A stretch of 29,011 bases of DNA from a virus. The stretch spans positions 1 to 29,011 of the IMG/VR virus record IMGVR_UViG_3300025506_000039; one strand, given 5' to 3'. Made by a program: the position numbers and the translations under genes. Each line of letters begins with the position of its first letter. Positions within the stretch are counted from its first letter, which is position 1. Shown here in pieces: positions 13,184-20,062 of this stretch. The notes below the pieces were generated by a model. It was given only the letters and a program-made list of their open reading frames with translations. It made no database searches and was not told the DNA's origin.

Positions 13184-13885
13184 ATGTCCAGCACCGTCAC
13201 GAAAGTCAACACCGTCCGCGACAACATGAACTCCAGCAAGCTCGGCGTCCAGGCCGACGCAGAACTCAAGGCCCCGCTGGGTGACATCCTGTCGATCCTA
13301 CTCGACACCCGCAACCCCAGCGTGACGGTGTCGGGCACGACCGTCGGCAGCGCCGTCACGCCGTCGTCCGTCGCGGTCTCGGCCGCCACGGCAGTCTCGC
13401 CCGCGTCCGCCGCATATGCGACGGGCGACCAGACGACCCTGGCGAACCTGGCGAACGCCCTGCGGACAGAGCTGAACCTGGCCGTGACCGACATCGCCAA
13501 CATCGGCGCGCTGCTGAATCAGGCGCGAGCCGACATCCTGAATCTGCGGTCGGCTCTCGCGGCCGTCACGACCGGCGGGGTCATCGGCGGCGCGACCGAG
13601 ACCGGCAAGTCCGTCACATCCAGTACGGGCGTCTGCGCGGCACTCAGCCAGGCCCCGACGACCAACGGCCTCATCACCGTCAACGCCACCGCGGGCACCA
13701 GCACGGGCGTCAAGAAGATCATGACCAACCCGACCCGTCTGCCGAACCCCGGCGAAGTCTACTGGGACGGCGGCGTGAACCTGACGTTCAACATCGCCGA
13801 TGCCGTCACGTCCTGCGACGTGATCTACAGCAAGAGCGACCTGTCCCAGTCGGCCTCTTGCCTGATGCGCTCGATGCCCGAGTAG
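13184..13885 (+). CDS. Putative phage structural protein (unassigned)
   Basis: A 233-residue protein with AGGAG (13171-13175) eight bases before ATG 13184. The N-terminal ~110 residues are Ser/Thr/Ala/Val-rich (VTVSGTTVGSAVTPSSVAVS), followed by a helix (LANALRTELNLAVTDIANIG, then LLNQARADILNLRSAL) that could trimerise as a coiled coil. The C-terminal part looks like beta structure (NPGEVYWDGGVNLTFNIADA). This make-up is common in head decoration or short fibre-like virion proteins. It lies upstream of scaffold and capsid genes. I do not recognise a family. Confidence 0.55.
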   Translation: MSSTVTKVNTVRDNMNSSKLGVQADAELKAPLGDILSILLDTRNPSVTVSGTTVGSAVTPSSVAVSAATAVSPASAAYATGDQTTLANLANALRTELNLAVTDIANIGALLNQARADILNLRSALAAVTTGGVIGGATETGKSVTSSTGVCAALSQAPTTNGLITVNATAGTSTGVKKIMTNPTRLPNPGEVYWDGGVNLTFNIADAVTSCDVIYSKSDLSQSASCLMRSMPE

Positions 13886-13905
13886 TCCCCGAACCACCTT
13901 CAACA

Positions 13906-14064
13906 ATGAGTTTTCTTCGCGCGACATACGCCATCCCCGGATCCACCGGGGGCGTCTCTGCCGCGCACAACGTGACTCGATACCCCGCGAGCAGCCGCCC
14001 GTTGAAGTCGTCACTCGTGACGACGGCGACGATACAGCCGGATGACCGCGACGTAGACGAGTAG
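13906..14064 (+). CDS. Small 52-residue protein
   Basis: ATG 13906 to TAG 14062-14064. The ribosome-binding site is weak, and a longer frame from 13858 would overlap the upstream gene, so the start is uncertain. The protein (MSFLRATYAIPGSTGGVSAA, then NVTRYPASSRPL and TIQPDDRDVDE) has a native-looking start and an acidic end. It fits the gap between its neighbours. Function unknown. Confidence 0.42.
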   Translation: MSFLRATYAIPGSTGGVSAAHNVTRYPASSRPLKSSLVTTATIQPDDRDVDE

Positions 14065-14083
14065 CCCCGACGAGGAGCGAGTC

Positions 14084-14932
14084 ATGGCAACCGAACCAGT
14101 AGCAGCAAACCAACCAGCGAACCCACCCGACCCAGCAGCAGCCCCGCCCGGGGCACCAGCGGCAGCGGCCCCAGCGCCCGCGCAGCCGGCCCAGCAAGGC
14201 AAGAACGTCATCCTCCCGAGCCGCGCCTTCACCGAGCGATTGAAGAAGGCGGAGGAAAAGGGCAGGACGGCGTATCAGGCCGAGCTGGACAAGCAGGCGC
14301 AGGAGCGAGGCTTCGCCAACCATGCGGCCATGCTCCAGCACCTGGACGCACAGCGAACGACCCGAACGGCACCACGTCCGGCGGCCCCGGCCGCACCGGC
14401 GGCAGGTGATCCACCGGCCCCGCCCAAGAATCGCAATGACCGTCAGGCCATGGCGAAGTACGAGCAGGACAAGGCCAAGTGGAAGCGCGAGCAAGACCGG
14501 AAGGACGCCGAGATCCGCGAACAGAAGCGGCTGCGGCGCAAGGCAGAGAACCGGGCCAACGCCATTGAGGTGAAGGCCACCCTGGAACGCATCGCCCACG
14601 GCGTCGGGATCAAGGACACGGATTACGCCGTGACCTTGTTCACGCGCGCCCACGAAGGCAAGACCGAAGACGAACTGAAGGGGCTCGACGAAGAGGCGTT
14701 CTTCAAAGGTCTTCGGACACAGCATCCGTATCTGTTCGGCGAAGTCACTGTACCGGCCACCACGGGTACGAGCGGACCCGTGCCAGGCTCGCACGCGGCA
14801 CCACGACCAGGCGCCACGGCGGCAGCGGCAGGAGCAGCGGGCAAAGTCGACGTCAGGGAGATGACGAAGCCGGAGTTCGAGGAGTACAAGCGCGCCAGGG
14901 GGATCCGAACCGCATCGACCGGGCTGGGGTAA
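14084..14932 (+). CDS. Probable capsid scaffold protein
   Basis: A 282-residue protein with GAGGAG just upstream of ATG 14084. It has a Pro/Ala-rich N-terminus, then a charged helical stretch (AFTERLKKAEEKGRTAYQAE), a second Pro/Ala linker, and a long predicted coiled coil (KYEQDKAKWKREQDRKDAEI and following Arg/Glu/Lys-rich helix, ~residues 125-165). The C-terminus includes EMTKPEFEEYKRARGI, a short basic helix-turn-helix of the type scaffolds use to bind the capsid protein. Immediate placement before the major capsid gene is the classical scaffold position. No protease motif is visible, so it is scaffold alone rather than a protease-scaffold fusion. Assignment is from architecture and position. 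Confidence 0.72.
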   Translation: MATEPVAANQPANPPDPAAAPPGAPAAAAPAPAQPAQQGKNVILPSRAFTERLKKAEEKGRTAYQAELDKQAQERGFANHAAMLQHLDAQRTTRTAPRPAAPAAPAAGDPPAPPKNRNDRQAMAKYEQDKAKWKREQDRKDAEIREQKRLRRKAENRANAIEVKATLERIAHGVGIKDTDYAVTLFTRAHEGKTEDELKGLDEEAFFKGLRTQHPYLFGEVTVPATTGTSGPVPGSHAAPRPGATAAAAGAAGKVDVREMTKPEFEEYKRARGIRTASTGLG

Positions 14933-14987
14933 CGAGGGGCACGGGGGCTGACAGGCATCACCACAACCGAGAGAGAAAGAGGAAACC

Positions 14988-16406
14988 ATGGACTTCTCAG
15001 TCATTCAGCCAGATCCGACGATCCGAGCCCTCGTGCAAGACAACGCGCTCATCCGCGAGTTCAAGGACGCGCTGTACCCGCGCAACCTGTTCCGCGGTGA
15101 GGCCGCCCCGGTGTTGCAGCCGGGACAAGCCGGTGATCAGTTCATCTTCACCGGGAACGGCCTGATGGCGCCCTCCACCAATCCGCTGCCTCCAGGGAAG
15201 GAGCCCGAGCCGTCTCCGTTCGACAAGGAACAATGGAACATGCAGTTACACCAGTACGCGAACCGCTGCCCCGACACCAGCATGCCGACCAGCATCGTGG
15301 CGATCGCGAACCTGTTCACCAACAACGTCCACCAGCTCGGCCTGAACGCCGCGCAGTCGCTCAACCGCGTCGTGCGCGACCGGCTCTACAACGCCGGCAT
15401 GAGCGGTTGGACCGTCGCGAACGGCGTCACCGCCTCCGGGACCAGCCTCCCGGTCATGCGGCTCAACGGCTTCACGACCGCGCGTCGCCCCGACCTGACG
15501 GCCGGAAGCCCCGTGCAGTACTCGGCGGTGTCGTCCTCGAACCCGCTGCCCATCAGCTACATCGGCACCGATGGGAACGTTCACACGGTCAACGTCGTCA
15601 ACTTCACGTCGACATTCGAAGGCGACGTGGTTGGCCCCGGCACCCTCACGACCGACGTGAGTTTGCCGGTCGGGATCTTGAACCGCGGCGTGATCTGGAG
15701 CAACGACGCCACCTACATGGTGCGGAGCGGTGGCGGCAACGGCATCGACTCTCTGACGAGCACGACCAGCAACGGGTTTACGTTCGACCTGTTCCGCGCG
15801 GCCATCGGTCGCCTGGAAGACAGCAACGTGCCGAAGATGCCGGACGGCTTCTACCACAGCCACTTCAACAGCTACTCGAAGAACCAGCTTTTCAGCAGTG
15901 ACGAGAGCCAGAAGCTCCTGACCTCGCTGCCTGACTACTACTGGTTCAAGGAGTTCGCGCTGGGCGACATCCTCGGAACCCTCGTGTTCCAGGACACCGA
16001 GACCCCGCGGTCCAGCACCGTGGCGGGCGGCATCCAGAACGTCTACAACGGCGACGCCCGCAAGGGCGAGCGGTTCGGCGGCGAGATGTGGAACGCCAGC
16101 AAGCTGGAAGTCCAGCGCCCGATCTTCATCGGCGCCGAGGCGGTGTACGAGTACTACGCCGACCTGCGCGGCCTCATCACCGAGGCCGGGCTCAACGGCG
16201 AGGTGGGCGACTTCAGCCAGCTCACCAACAACGGCGTGGAAGTCAACGCCGACCGCGTGCAGGTCTACCTGCGCGCCCCCGTGAACGTGATGGGCGACCT
16301 CGTGACCGGCATCTGGAAGACCATCATGGACTGGCCCTGCAGGACCGACGGTGCGACCGGGGATACCGCTCGCTACAAGAGGATCTGCGTCGTCGAGCAC
16401 GTCTAG
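14988..16406 (+). CDS. Major capsid protein, HK97 fold, N4 gp56-like
   Basis: A 472-residue protein with a purine-rich site (AGAGG) before ATG 14988. The N-terminal arm (DNALIREFKDALYPRNLFRG) is followed by segments I recognise from N4 gp56-type major capsid proteins: FNSYSKNQLFSSDE after MPDGFYHSHF (the P-domain strand with its D-G-x-Y/F-H pattern), then QRPIFIGAEAVYEYY and a late beta strand near the C-terminus (VYLRAPVNVMGDL). Codon usage is strongly GC3-rich, as expected of a highly expressed gene. It sits directly downstream of the scaffold. There is no sign of a long N-terminal delta domain, consistent with a separate scaffold. It is followed by an unusual 547-bp gap. Confidence 0.85.
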   Translation: MDFSVIQPDPTIRALVQDNALIREFKDALYPRNLFRGEAAPVLQPGQAGDQFIFTGNGLMAPSTNPLPPGKEPEPSPFDKEQWNMQLHQYANRCPDTSMPTSIVAIANLFTNNVHQLGLNAAQSLNRVVRDRLYNAGMSGWTVANGVTASGTSLPVMRLNGFTTARRPDLTAGSPVQYSAVSSSNPLPISYIGTDGNVHTVNVVNFTSTFEGDVVGPGTLTTDVSLPVGILNRGVIWSNDATYMVRSGGGNGIDSLTSTTSNGFTFDLFRAAIGRLEDSNVPKMPDGFYHSHFNSYSKNQLFSSDESQKLLTSLPDYYWFKEFALGDILGTLVFQDTETPRSSTVAGGIQNVYNGDARKGERFGGEMWNASKLEVQRPIFIGAEAVYEYYADLRGLITEAGLNGEVGDFSQLTNNGVEVNADRVQVYLRAPVNVMGDLVTGIWKTIMDWPCRTDGATGDTARYKRICVVEHV

Positions 16407-16410
16407 TCAC

Positions 16411-16518
16411 GTGCGCGACCTCGGGACCAATCATGTTCGGACCAGGGACATGCTCGACACGAACGGCGACGGCGCCGTCGGGTATGTCCCTGTCGAGTTT
16501 GCCCTTCGGGGCAATTAA
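16411..16518 (+). CDS. Possible 35-residue ORF with EF-hand-like loop
   Basis: GTG 16411, four bases after the capsid stop, to TAA 16516-16518. The peptide contains DTNGDGAVGYVPVE, which resembles a calcium-binding EF-hand/dockerin loop (D-x-N-x-D-G) although the usual Glu at position 12 is displaced by two. There is no clear ribosome-binding site, and the frame overlaps the first stem-loops of a candidate structured RNA. It could be translated by re-initiation after the capsid stop, or be accidental. Confidence 0.25.
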   Translation: MRDLGTNHVRTRDMLDTNGDGAVGYVPVEFALRGN

Positions 16519-16845
16519 AGGGCCTGGGCTCTTTTTGAGCCGTAACCACTCGCGGTCGTGTCGCAGTGGTCTGGCCCGCCAGCGTGGTGGCGGCGCTTCG
16601 GCGCCTGCCCATACGAACGCGCTGGATAGCCGCACTTGTCGCCGGATGGTCGCGGATACGCGCTCGCTTGGTCTGGTCACTCAGCGAGAGCGCCCGCCTT
16701 TGATGGCGAACTCCAACGGGCCTCGTGCCTTGCTGGAGATGTTGTGCGGCGCTCGGGGAGCACGGAACCCTGCCTGTGGCATCGGAACCGCGATCCCCTC
16801 TGGCGGCCCCACTGCTAGTCGGTGGTCGGTGGCTTCGGCCATGAC
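16443..16845 (+). ncRNA. Candidate structured RNA downstream of the major capsid gene
   Basis: The 547 bases between capsid and the next gene (16407-16953) hold no convincing CDS. Stem-loops tile it: CAGGGACAT/ATGTCCCTG (16443-16451/16484-16492) enclosing the perfect palindrome CGACGGCGCCGTCG (16467-16480); TTGCCC-TTCG-GGGCAA (16499-16514); GGCTC-TTTTT-GAGCC (16527-16541); ACCACT-c-GCG paired with CGC-AGTGGT (16545-16570); CTGG-cccg-CCAG (16571-16582); GGCGC-TTCG-GCGCC (16592-16605); GCGCTCGCT paired with AGCG(AG)AGCGC (16660-16693); TGGC-TTCG-GCCA (16830-16841). Three loops are the very stable cUUCGg type. The first hairpins could also act as a terminator or mRNA-end stabiliser for the capsid message, though no U-tract follows. 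High GC makes chance pairing easier, so covariation is needed. Confidence 0.4.
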
Positions 16846-16953
16846 GTCGGACTCTCGCATGAGCAGAACCCATCGTCGTGGGACAAACGACGTATCTGCA
16901 CGCGCCGGAGTTCAACGCCCCGCCTCTTTTCGACCAGCAGCAGGAGAGACCCC

Positions 16954-17337
16954 ATGAGCCTACTGAGCGACAAGGCAGCGCAGCGAGCCGCGGCGACCCG
17001 CAAGCCCGCCGAACCATCGAAGACGAGTGAGCCTGCGGCCCCAGCGGACCCGCTGGCCGACGTCGTGGTGTCGGCTGAGGAGTTCACGCGGTCCAAGACC
17101 GAGGGGCTGGACGTGGTCGTGGACCCGCCACCCACGCCACCCCCTGCCGCCGAAGAACCGAAGGCCAAGGAGCAACCCAAGCCCACGCGCGTGCGGGTCC
17201 TGGAGCCCGGCAAGATCATGCTGGGCGGCTGCATGCAGCGATTCAAGCGCGGCGCCATTCTGGACCAGCGCCACTACGATCCCGAGCACTTCCGTCAGCT
17301 TCTGACGGTTCTCACGACGGAGCCGGTCACGGGGTAG
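16954..17337 (+). CDS. Hypothetical protein, disordered N-terminus with small C-terminal domain
   Basis: ATG 16954 with AGGAGA (16942-16947) six bases upstream; 127 residues. The same frame is open upstream to 16822, but the extra segment is Arg/Ser-rich and lacks a start site. Residues 1-~75 are Ala/Pro/Lys/Glu-rich and probably disordered. The C-terminal part (TRVRVLEPGKIMLGGCMQRF, then KRGAILDQRHYDPEHFRQLL) looks like a small beta-helix domain. It is the first gene of the connector group after the capsid gap and may be a head-completion or accessory protein. No family recognised. Confidence 0.62.
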   Translation: MSLLSDKAAQRAAATRKPAEPSKTSEPAAPADPLADVVVSAEEFTRSKTEGLDVVVDPPPTPPPAAEEPKAKEQPKPTRVRVLEPGKIMLGGCMQRFKRGAILDQRHYDPEHFRQLLTVLTTEPVTG

Positions 17338-17338
17338 C

Positions 17339-17758
17339 ATGCTGAGCCCCGCCGAAAGAGTCCGGGTCAAGTACCACCTGGGGTATCCCTTGCTGTCTGC
17401 TGTCCCGGCGCTGAACGCCGGCATCCCGGTCTCGACCCCCATGTTGAGCATCGTGGATCTGGCGATGAACAGCCTTCTGCCCGACGGCGAGCCGATGGTG
17501 CGGGAGCAAATCGCCCGCTGCGACCAACTCGACCAGGCCATCATCGACGCTCAGATCCGCATGCAGGTCAGCAAGGTCGACGGCGTGGAGATGCGGGAAC
17601 ACGAGACTGACCTCCTCGACGTGGAGTATGCGCGGCAAGCGGCGCGCCTATCGGACATCCTGCACGCCCCGTTCTATCCGTTCTCGACCCGCTACAGGTC
17701 GATGCAGCAGTTGGGGCTTGGTGGACGAGTTCAGACCGGCATGATCGGAGTCGCCTGA
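17339..17758 (+). CDS. Probable head-tail connector / neck protein
   Basis: A 139-residue protein, ATG 17339 one base after the previous stop. It begins MLSPAERVRVKYHLGYPLLS and is largely helical, with a C-terminal segment PFYPFSTRYR. Small helical proteins whose first motif is a short (K/R)YHLGYP stretch occur in the neck modules of contractile-tail phages, where they plug or extend the portal after packaging. Position (between capsid and tail completion genes) agrees. The exact connector type (gp6- or gp15-like) cannot be set from sequence alone. It overlaps the next start as TGATG. Confidence 0.55.
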   Translation: MLSPAERVRVKYHLGYPLLSAVPALNAGIPVSTPMLSIVDLAMNSLLPDGEPMVREQIARCDQLDQAIIDAQIRMQVSKVDGVEMREHETDLLDVEYARQAARLSDILHAPFYPFSTRYRSMQQLGLGGRVQTGMIGVA

Positions 17759-18153
17759 TGTCGATCCCATCGTTCGTCAAGCACTCGGGGGTCGCGGTCA
17801 GCCAGGACTGCTCGGGCGGCAACTTCGGCATCGGCCCAATCGACACCAGCTTCGGCATCACGTGCGCGGCGCAAAAGAGCGGGCAGGACGACGTCGTGAA
17901 CGCCACCAGCGGGTCGCCCCTGGTGCTCCCACTGGAGAATGTCGCGAAGGTGCGGGTCCTCATCATCGCCGTCTCGGGCAACAGCGTGACGCTGCAACTG
18001 ACGAGCGCCGCGGGCAACAACCAGGCGATCCCACTGAGCAGCGGCGGTATGCAGATTCACTTCGCGCCGACGGTAGGCGACGAGTACACCGCCATTTCGA
18101 TTATCGGCAACGGCGCGACCGTCAATTACTTCATCGCGGGGGACCTGTCCTGA
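17758..18153 (+). CDS. Small beta-rich virion protein
   Basis: A 131-residue protein from a TGATG overlap, ending in another TGATG overlap. It is almost entirely beta-like: SGGNFGIGPIDTSFGITCA, KVRVLIIAVSGNSVTLQLTS, then TAISIIGNGATVNYFIAGD. The regular alternation and Gly/Asn turns suggest a compact beta sandwich, as in capsid decoration or neck proteins. Location within the connector group makes a virion role likely; no precise assignment. Confidence 0.58.
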   Translation: MSIPSFVKHSGVAVSQDCSGGNFGIGPIDTSFGITCAAQKSGQDDVVNATSGSPLVLPLENVAKVRVLIIAVSGNSVTLQLTSAAGNNQAIPLSSGGMQIHFAPTVGDEYTAISIIGNGATVNYFIAGDLS

Positions 18154-18746
18154 TGCTGGCCGACCGCACGACCCCGAGCGACCCGCTGGCCGAAGTGCCG
18201 GCCCTGTCGGGGCAGGTGCATCCGGTGCCGGCCGGTCGGCGGACCCTCATGGAGTCGCTGGTGCCAGCAGTTGATCGCGCCCGTCAGACTCGCAACGACT
18301 TGGGGCTCGCGCCGTATCGCGTGTTCCTGGTTCACTGGCGCTGGCCCGGCAAGCGCGGCGTCGGACGACCCGTCGAGACTTCGCGAGTCGAGATCCTGCC
18401 GACTCCCAGGGTCCAGGACATGCTCAGCACGTCCATGGGGCTGTCGGCGTTCGGCATCACGGAGGCCGGCGGTCTGTTCGTGGATCGCATCAGCCCGCGA
18501 TTCAGCGAAGCGGACCTGCGCGGCTTGACGCCCGACCTTCTGGACCCGGTACGCCCGCAGACTATGAGCGGCCACGCCGAGTTCTTCTGGGAGGTGCGGG
18601 AGAGTCGCCGGACCAATCCGCCGACCAAGCCCCGTCGCTACACCGTGAGCGGCGTCCCGATGCTGGCCAAGGGCGGTCTTCAGTGGCGCGTGAATCTGGC
18701 GAAACAGGACACGTCGTTTGAAGTCGAGCCCGAGGTGGCGTCGTGA
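18153..18746 (+). CDS. Neck-module protein of unknown type
   Basis: ATG 18153 overlaps the previous stop (TGATG); 197 residues. The long frame open from 17862 is a shadow of the previous gene. After a Pro-rich start the protein has HWRWPGKRGVGRPVETSRVE, a turn-rich middle, and FFWEVRESRRTNPPTKPRRY at the C-terminal side followed by a beta strand. Conserved-looking Trp/Arg pairs suggest a structured domain. It ends with a GTGA overlap with the tail-completion gene. Role inferred from synteny only. Confidence 0.58.
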   Translation: MLADRTTPSDPLAEVPALSGQVHPVPAGRRTLMESLVPAVDRARQTRNDLGLAPYRVFLVHWRWPGKRGVGRPVETSRVEILPTPRVQDMLSTSMGLSAFGITEAGGLFVDRISPRFSEADLRGLTPDLLDPVRPQTMSGHAEFFWEVRESRRTNPPTKPRRYTVSGVPMLAKGGLQWRVNLAKQDTSFEVEPEVAS

Positions 18747-19357
18747 TTCGCACGGTCCACCTCCGGGATCTGGGCGGCTACGTGTCGCGCATCCCCAAGG
18801 AGCGCCACGCGGCGGCCGTGCGGGGAGTCCGCCGGTGTATGCGGCAGCGCGGGCGAGTCATCGTCAACGAGGAGATCAACGCCACGAAGCCCCGGCCGCC
18901 CGTCGACCGTCGCACCTACGCGAACTCCTGGGAGACGCTGGCGATCGAGAACGGTTGCCGCATCTACTCGACGGACCCCAAGGCGTCGATCGTGGACCGC
19001 GGCCGGCGCCCTGGCGCGGGCGTGAGCCGCGCCGGCATCGAGGCCCTGATGGGCTGGGTTCACCGGCATGGCATGGATACCGTGTCGGCTCCTGCCGCTC
19101 AGCGGGTCGCGCGCCAGCAGATGATGCAGCGGGCGCTGGGGATTCGCGCCATCACCAAGGCGGTCGCCAAACGTGAGCAAGTCGGCGCAGCGGCCCGTTC
19201 CATCGCCTACGCGATCGCGGGCGCCATCAAGAAGCGCGGTCTGTGGATGCCGAAGGGCCTACGGGTGTTTGAGCGCGCCAGCCGGAGGATCGTCGAAGAG
19301 TGCCGCGCGGCCGTCCACATGGCGATCGCGGGCGCCGAGTTCCAGGAGCGGCACTAA
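18743..19357 (+). CDS. HK97 gp10-like tail completion protein
   Basis: GTG 18743 overlaps the previous stop (GTGA); 204 residues. Residues ~50-95 carry the recognisable pattern RRTYANSWETLAIENGCRIY followed by VDRGRRPGAGVSR: a strand, Y-x-N-S-W, strand, then an E/D-x-G-RRPG loop as in HK97 gp10-family proteins that line the head-tail joint. The C-terminal half is helical and basic (ARSIAYAIAGAIKKRGLWMP). This position, before the tail terminator, is typical. Moderate to good confidence in the family. Confidence 0.65.
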   Translation: MIRTVHLRDLGGYVSRIPKERHAAAVRGVRRCMRQRGRVIVNEEINATKPRPPVDRRTYANSWETLAIENGCRIYSTDPKASIVDRGRRPGAGVSRAGIEALMGWVHRHGMDTVSAPAAQRVARQQMMQRALGIRAITKAVAKREQVGAAARSIAYAIAGAIKKRGLWMPKGLRVFERASRRIVEECRAAVHMAIAGAEFQERH

Positions 19358-20058
19358 TGTACGCCTCCCAATACTCGACCTCGGCCACGATGGACGTGCG
19401 GGACGCCTGCGCGCTGGCGCTCTCTCGGGTCATCGAGCGCATCGACACTATGATCGGCGGCCAGCGCATCAAGTTCAACCACGTGTTCGACGAGTGGCCG
19501 ACCACACAGGATCAGTACGACCCACCGGCCGCGTGCATCGTGGCGCCTCCCGAGTGGGAATACTCCGACAGTGGCGAGCCGAAACTGCTGGAGGACACGG
19601 TTCAAAGCGTCGTGACCGCCACGACGGATCCACCCTCCTATGGCCTCTACAAGACCGCCGAGATGCTCGACCAGTTCGGTCTGCAGATCCGGGCGGGCTC
19701 ATCGGCCATGCGGTCCATGCTGAAGTTGGCCGTCGAGGATGCCTTCCAGCTTCGCGAAGCCGCCATGTACCCCGCGGGGCAGCGGTACGGCCTGCAGTTG
19801 CCGCTCCCCGAGTATTGGGGGATGACGGCTCGGGCCTCACTGCAGAAGGGCAGCAACACCGACTCGGAAGACGCGGCCATGCGAAACCAGCGTGAGGCCA
19901 GCTTCGTGATTTCCATGCAGGCCCCCAAGGTACAGCTCATGGCCGTCTGGCCCATGAGCATCACTGTGACCGAAAAGACCCTCACCGGCGACGGGCGACT
20001 CATCAACAGCGCCAGCATCACGCCGACCTCCACGCCTCCCACCATGACCAGGAGCTAG
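19357..20058 (+). CDS. Probable tail terminator / neck protein
   Basis: ATG 19357 overlaps the preceding stop (TAATG); 233 residues. The open frame from 19300 is antisense to nothing but overlaps the upstream gene, so the later start is chosen. It starts with a helical region (DACALALSRVIERIDTMIGG) and then beta strands (FNHVFDEWPTTQDQ, AACIVAPPEWEYSD). The last gene before the sheath in contractile-tail phages usually encodes the terminator that caps tube and sheath. Sequence alone does not show the family; assignment is by position. Confidence 0.5.
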   Translation: MYASQYSTSATMDVRDACALALSRVIERIDTMIGGQRIKFNHVFDEWPTTQDQYDPPAACIVAPPEWEYSDSGEPKLLEDTVQSVVTATTDPPSYGLYKTAEMLDQFGLQIRAGSSAMRSMLKLAVEDAFQLREAAMYPAGQRYGLQLPLPEYWGMTARASLQKGSNTDSEDAAMRNQREASFVISMQAPKVQLMAVWPMSITVTEKTLTGDGRLINSASITPTSTPPTMTRS

Positions 20059-20062
20059 TCCC

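Noticed and set aside
13298-15004. Long - strand open frame of 568 codons
   Set aside because: It lies antisense to well-supported + strand genes (structural protein, scaffold) and is rich in Arg/Gly/His as expected of a GC-rich shadow frame.
16703-16957. 84-codon frame (MANSNGPRALLEML...) in the post-capsid gap with an ATGA overlap to the next gene
   Set aside because: No ribosome-binding site, Arg/Ser/Pro/Gly-rich composition, and no better than the other two frames over the same bases.
16863-17033. Short frame reading EPIVVGQTTYLHAPEFNAPP just before the gene at 16954
   Set aside because: The segment reads like protein, but there is no start with a ribosome-binding site and it overlaps the 16954 gene by about 80 bases; possibly a remnant, not called.
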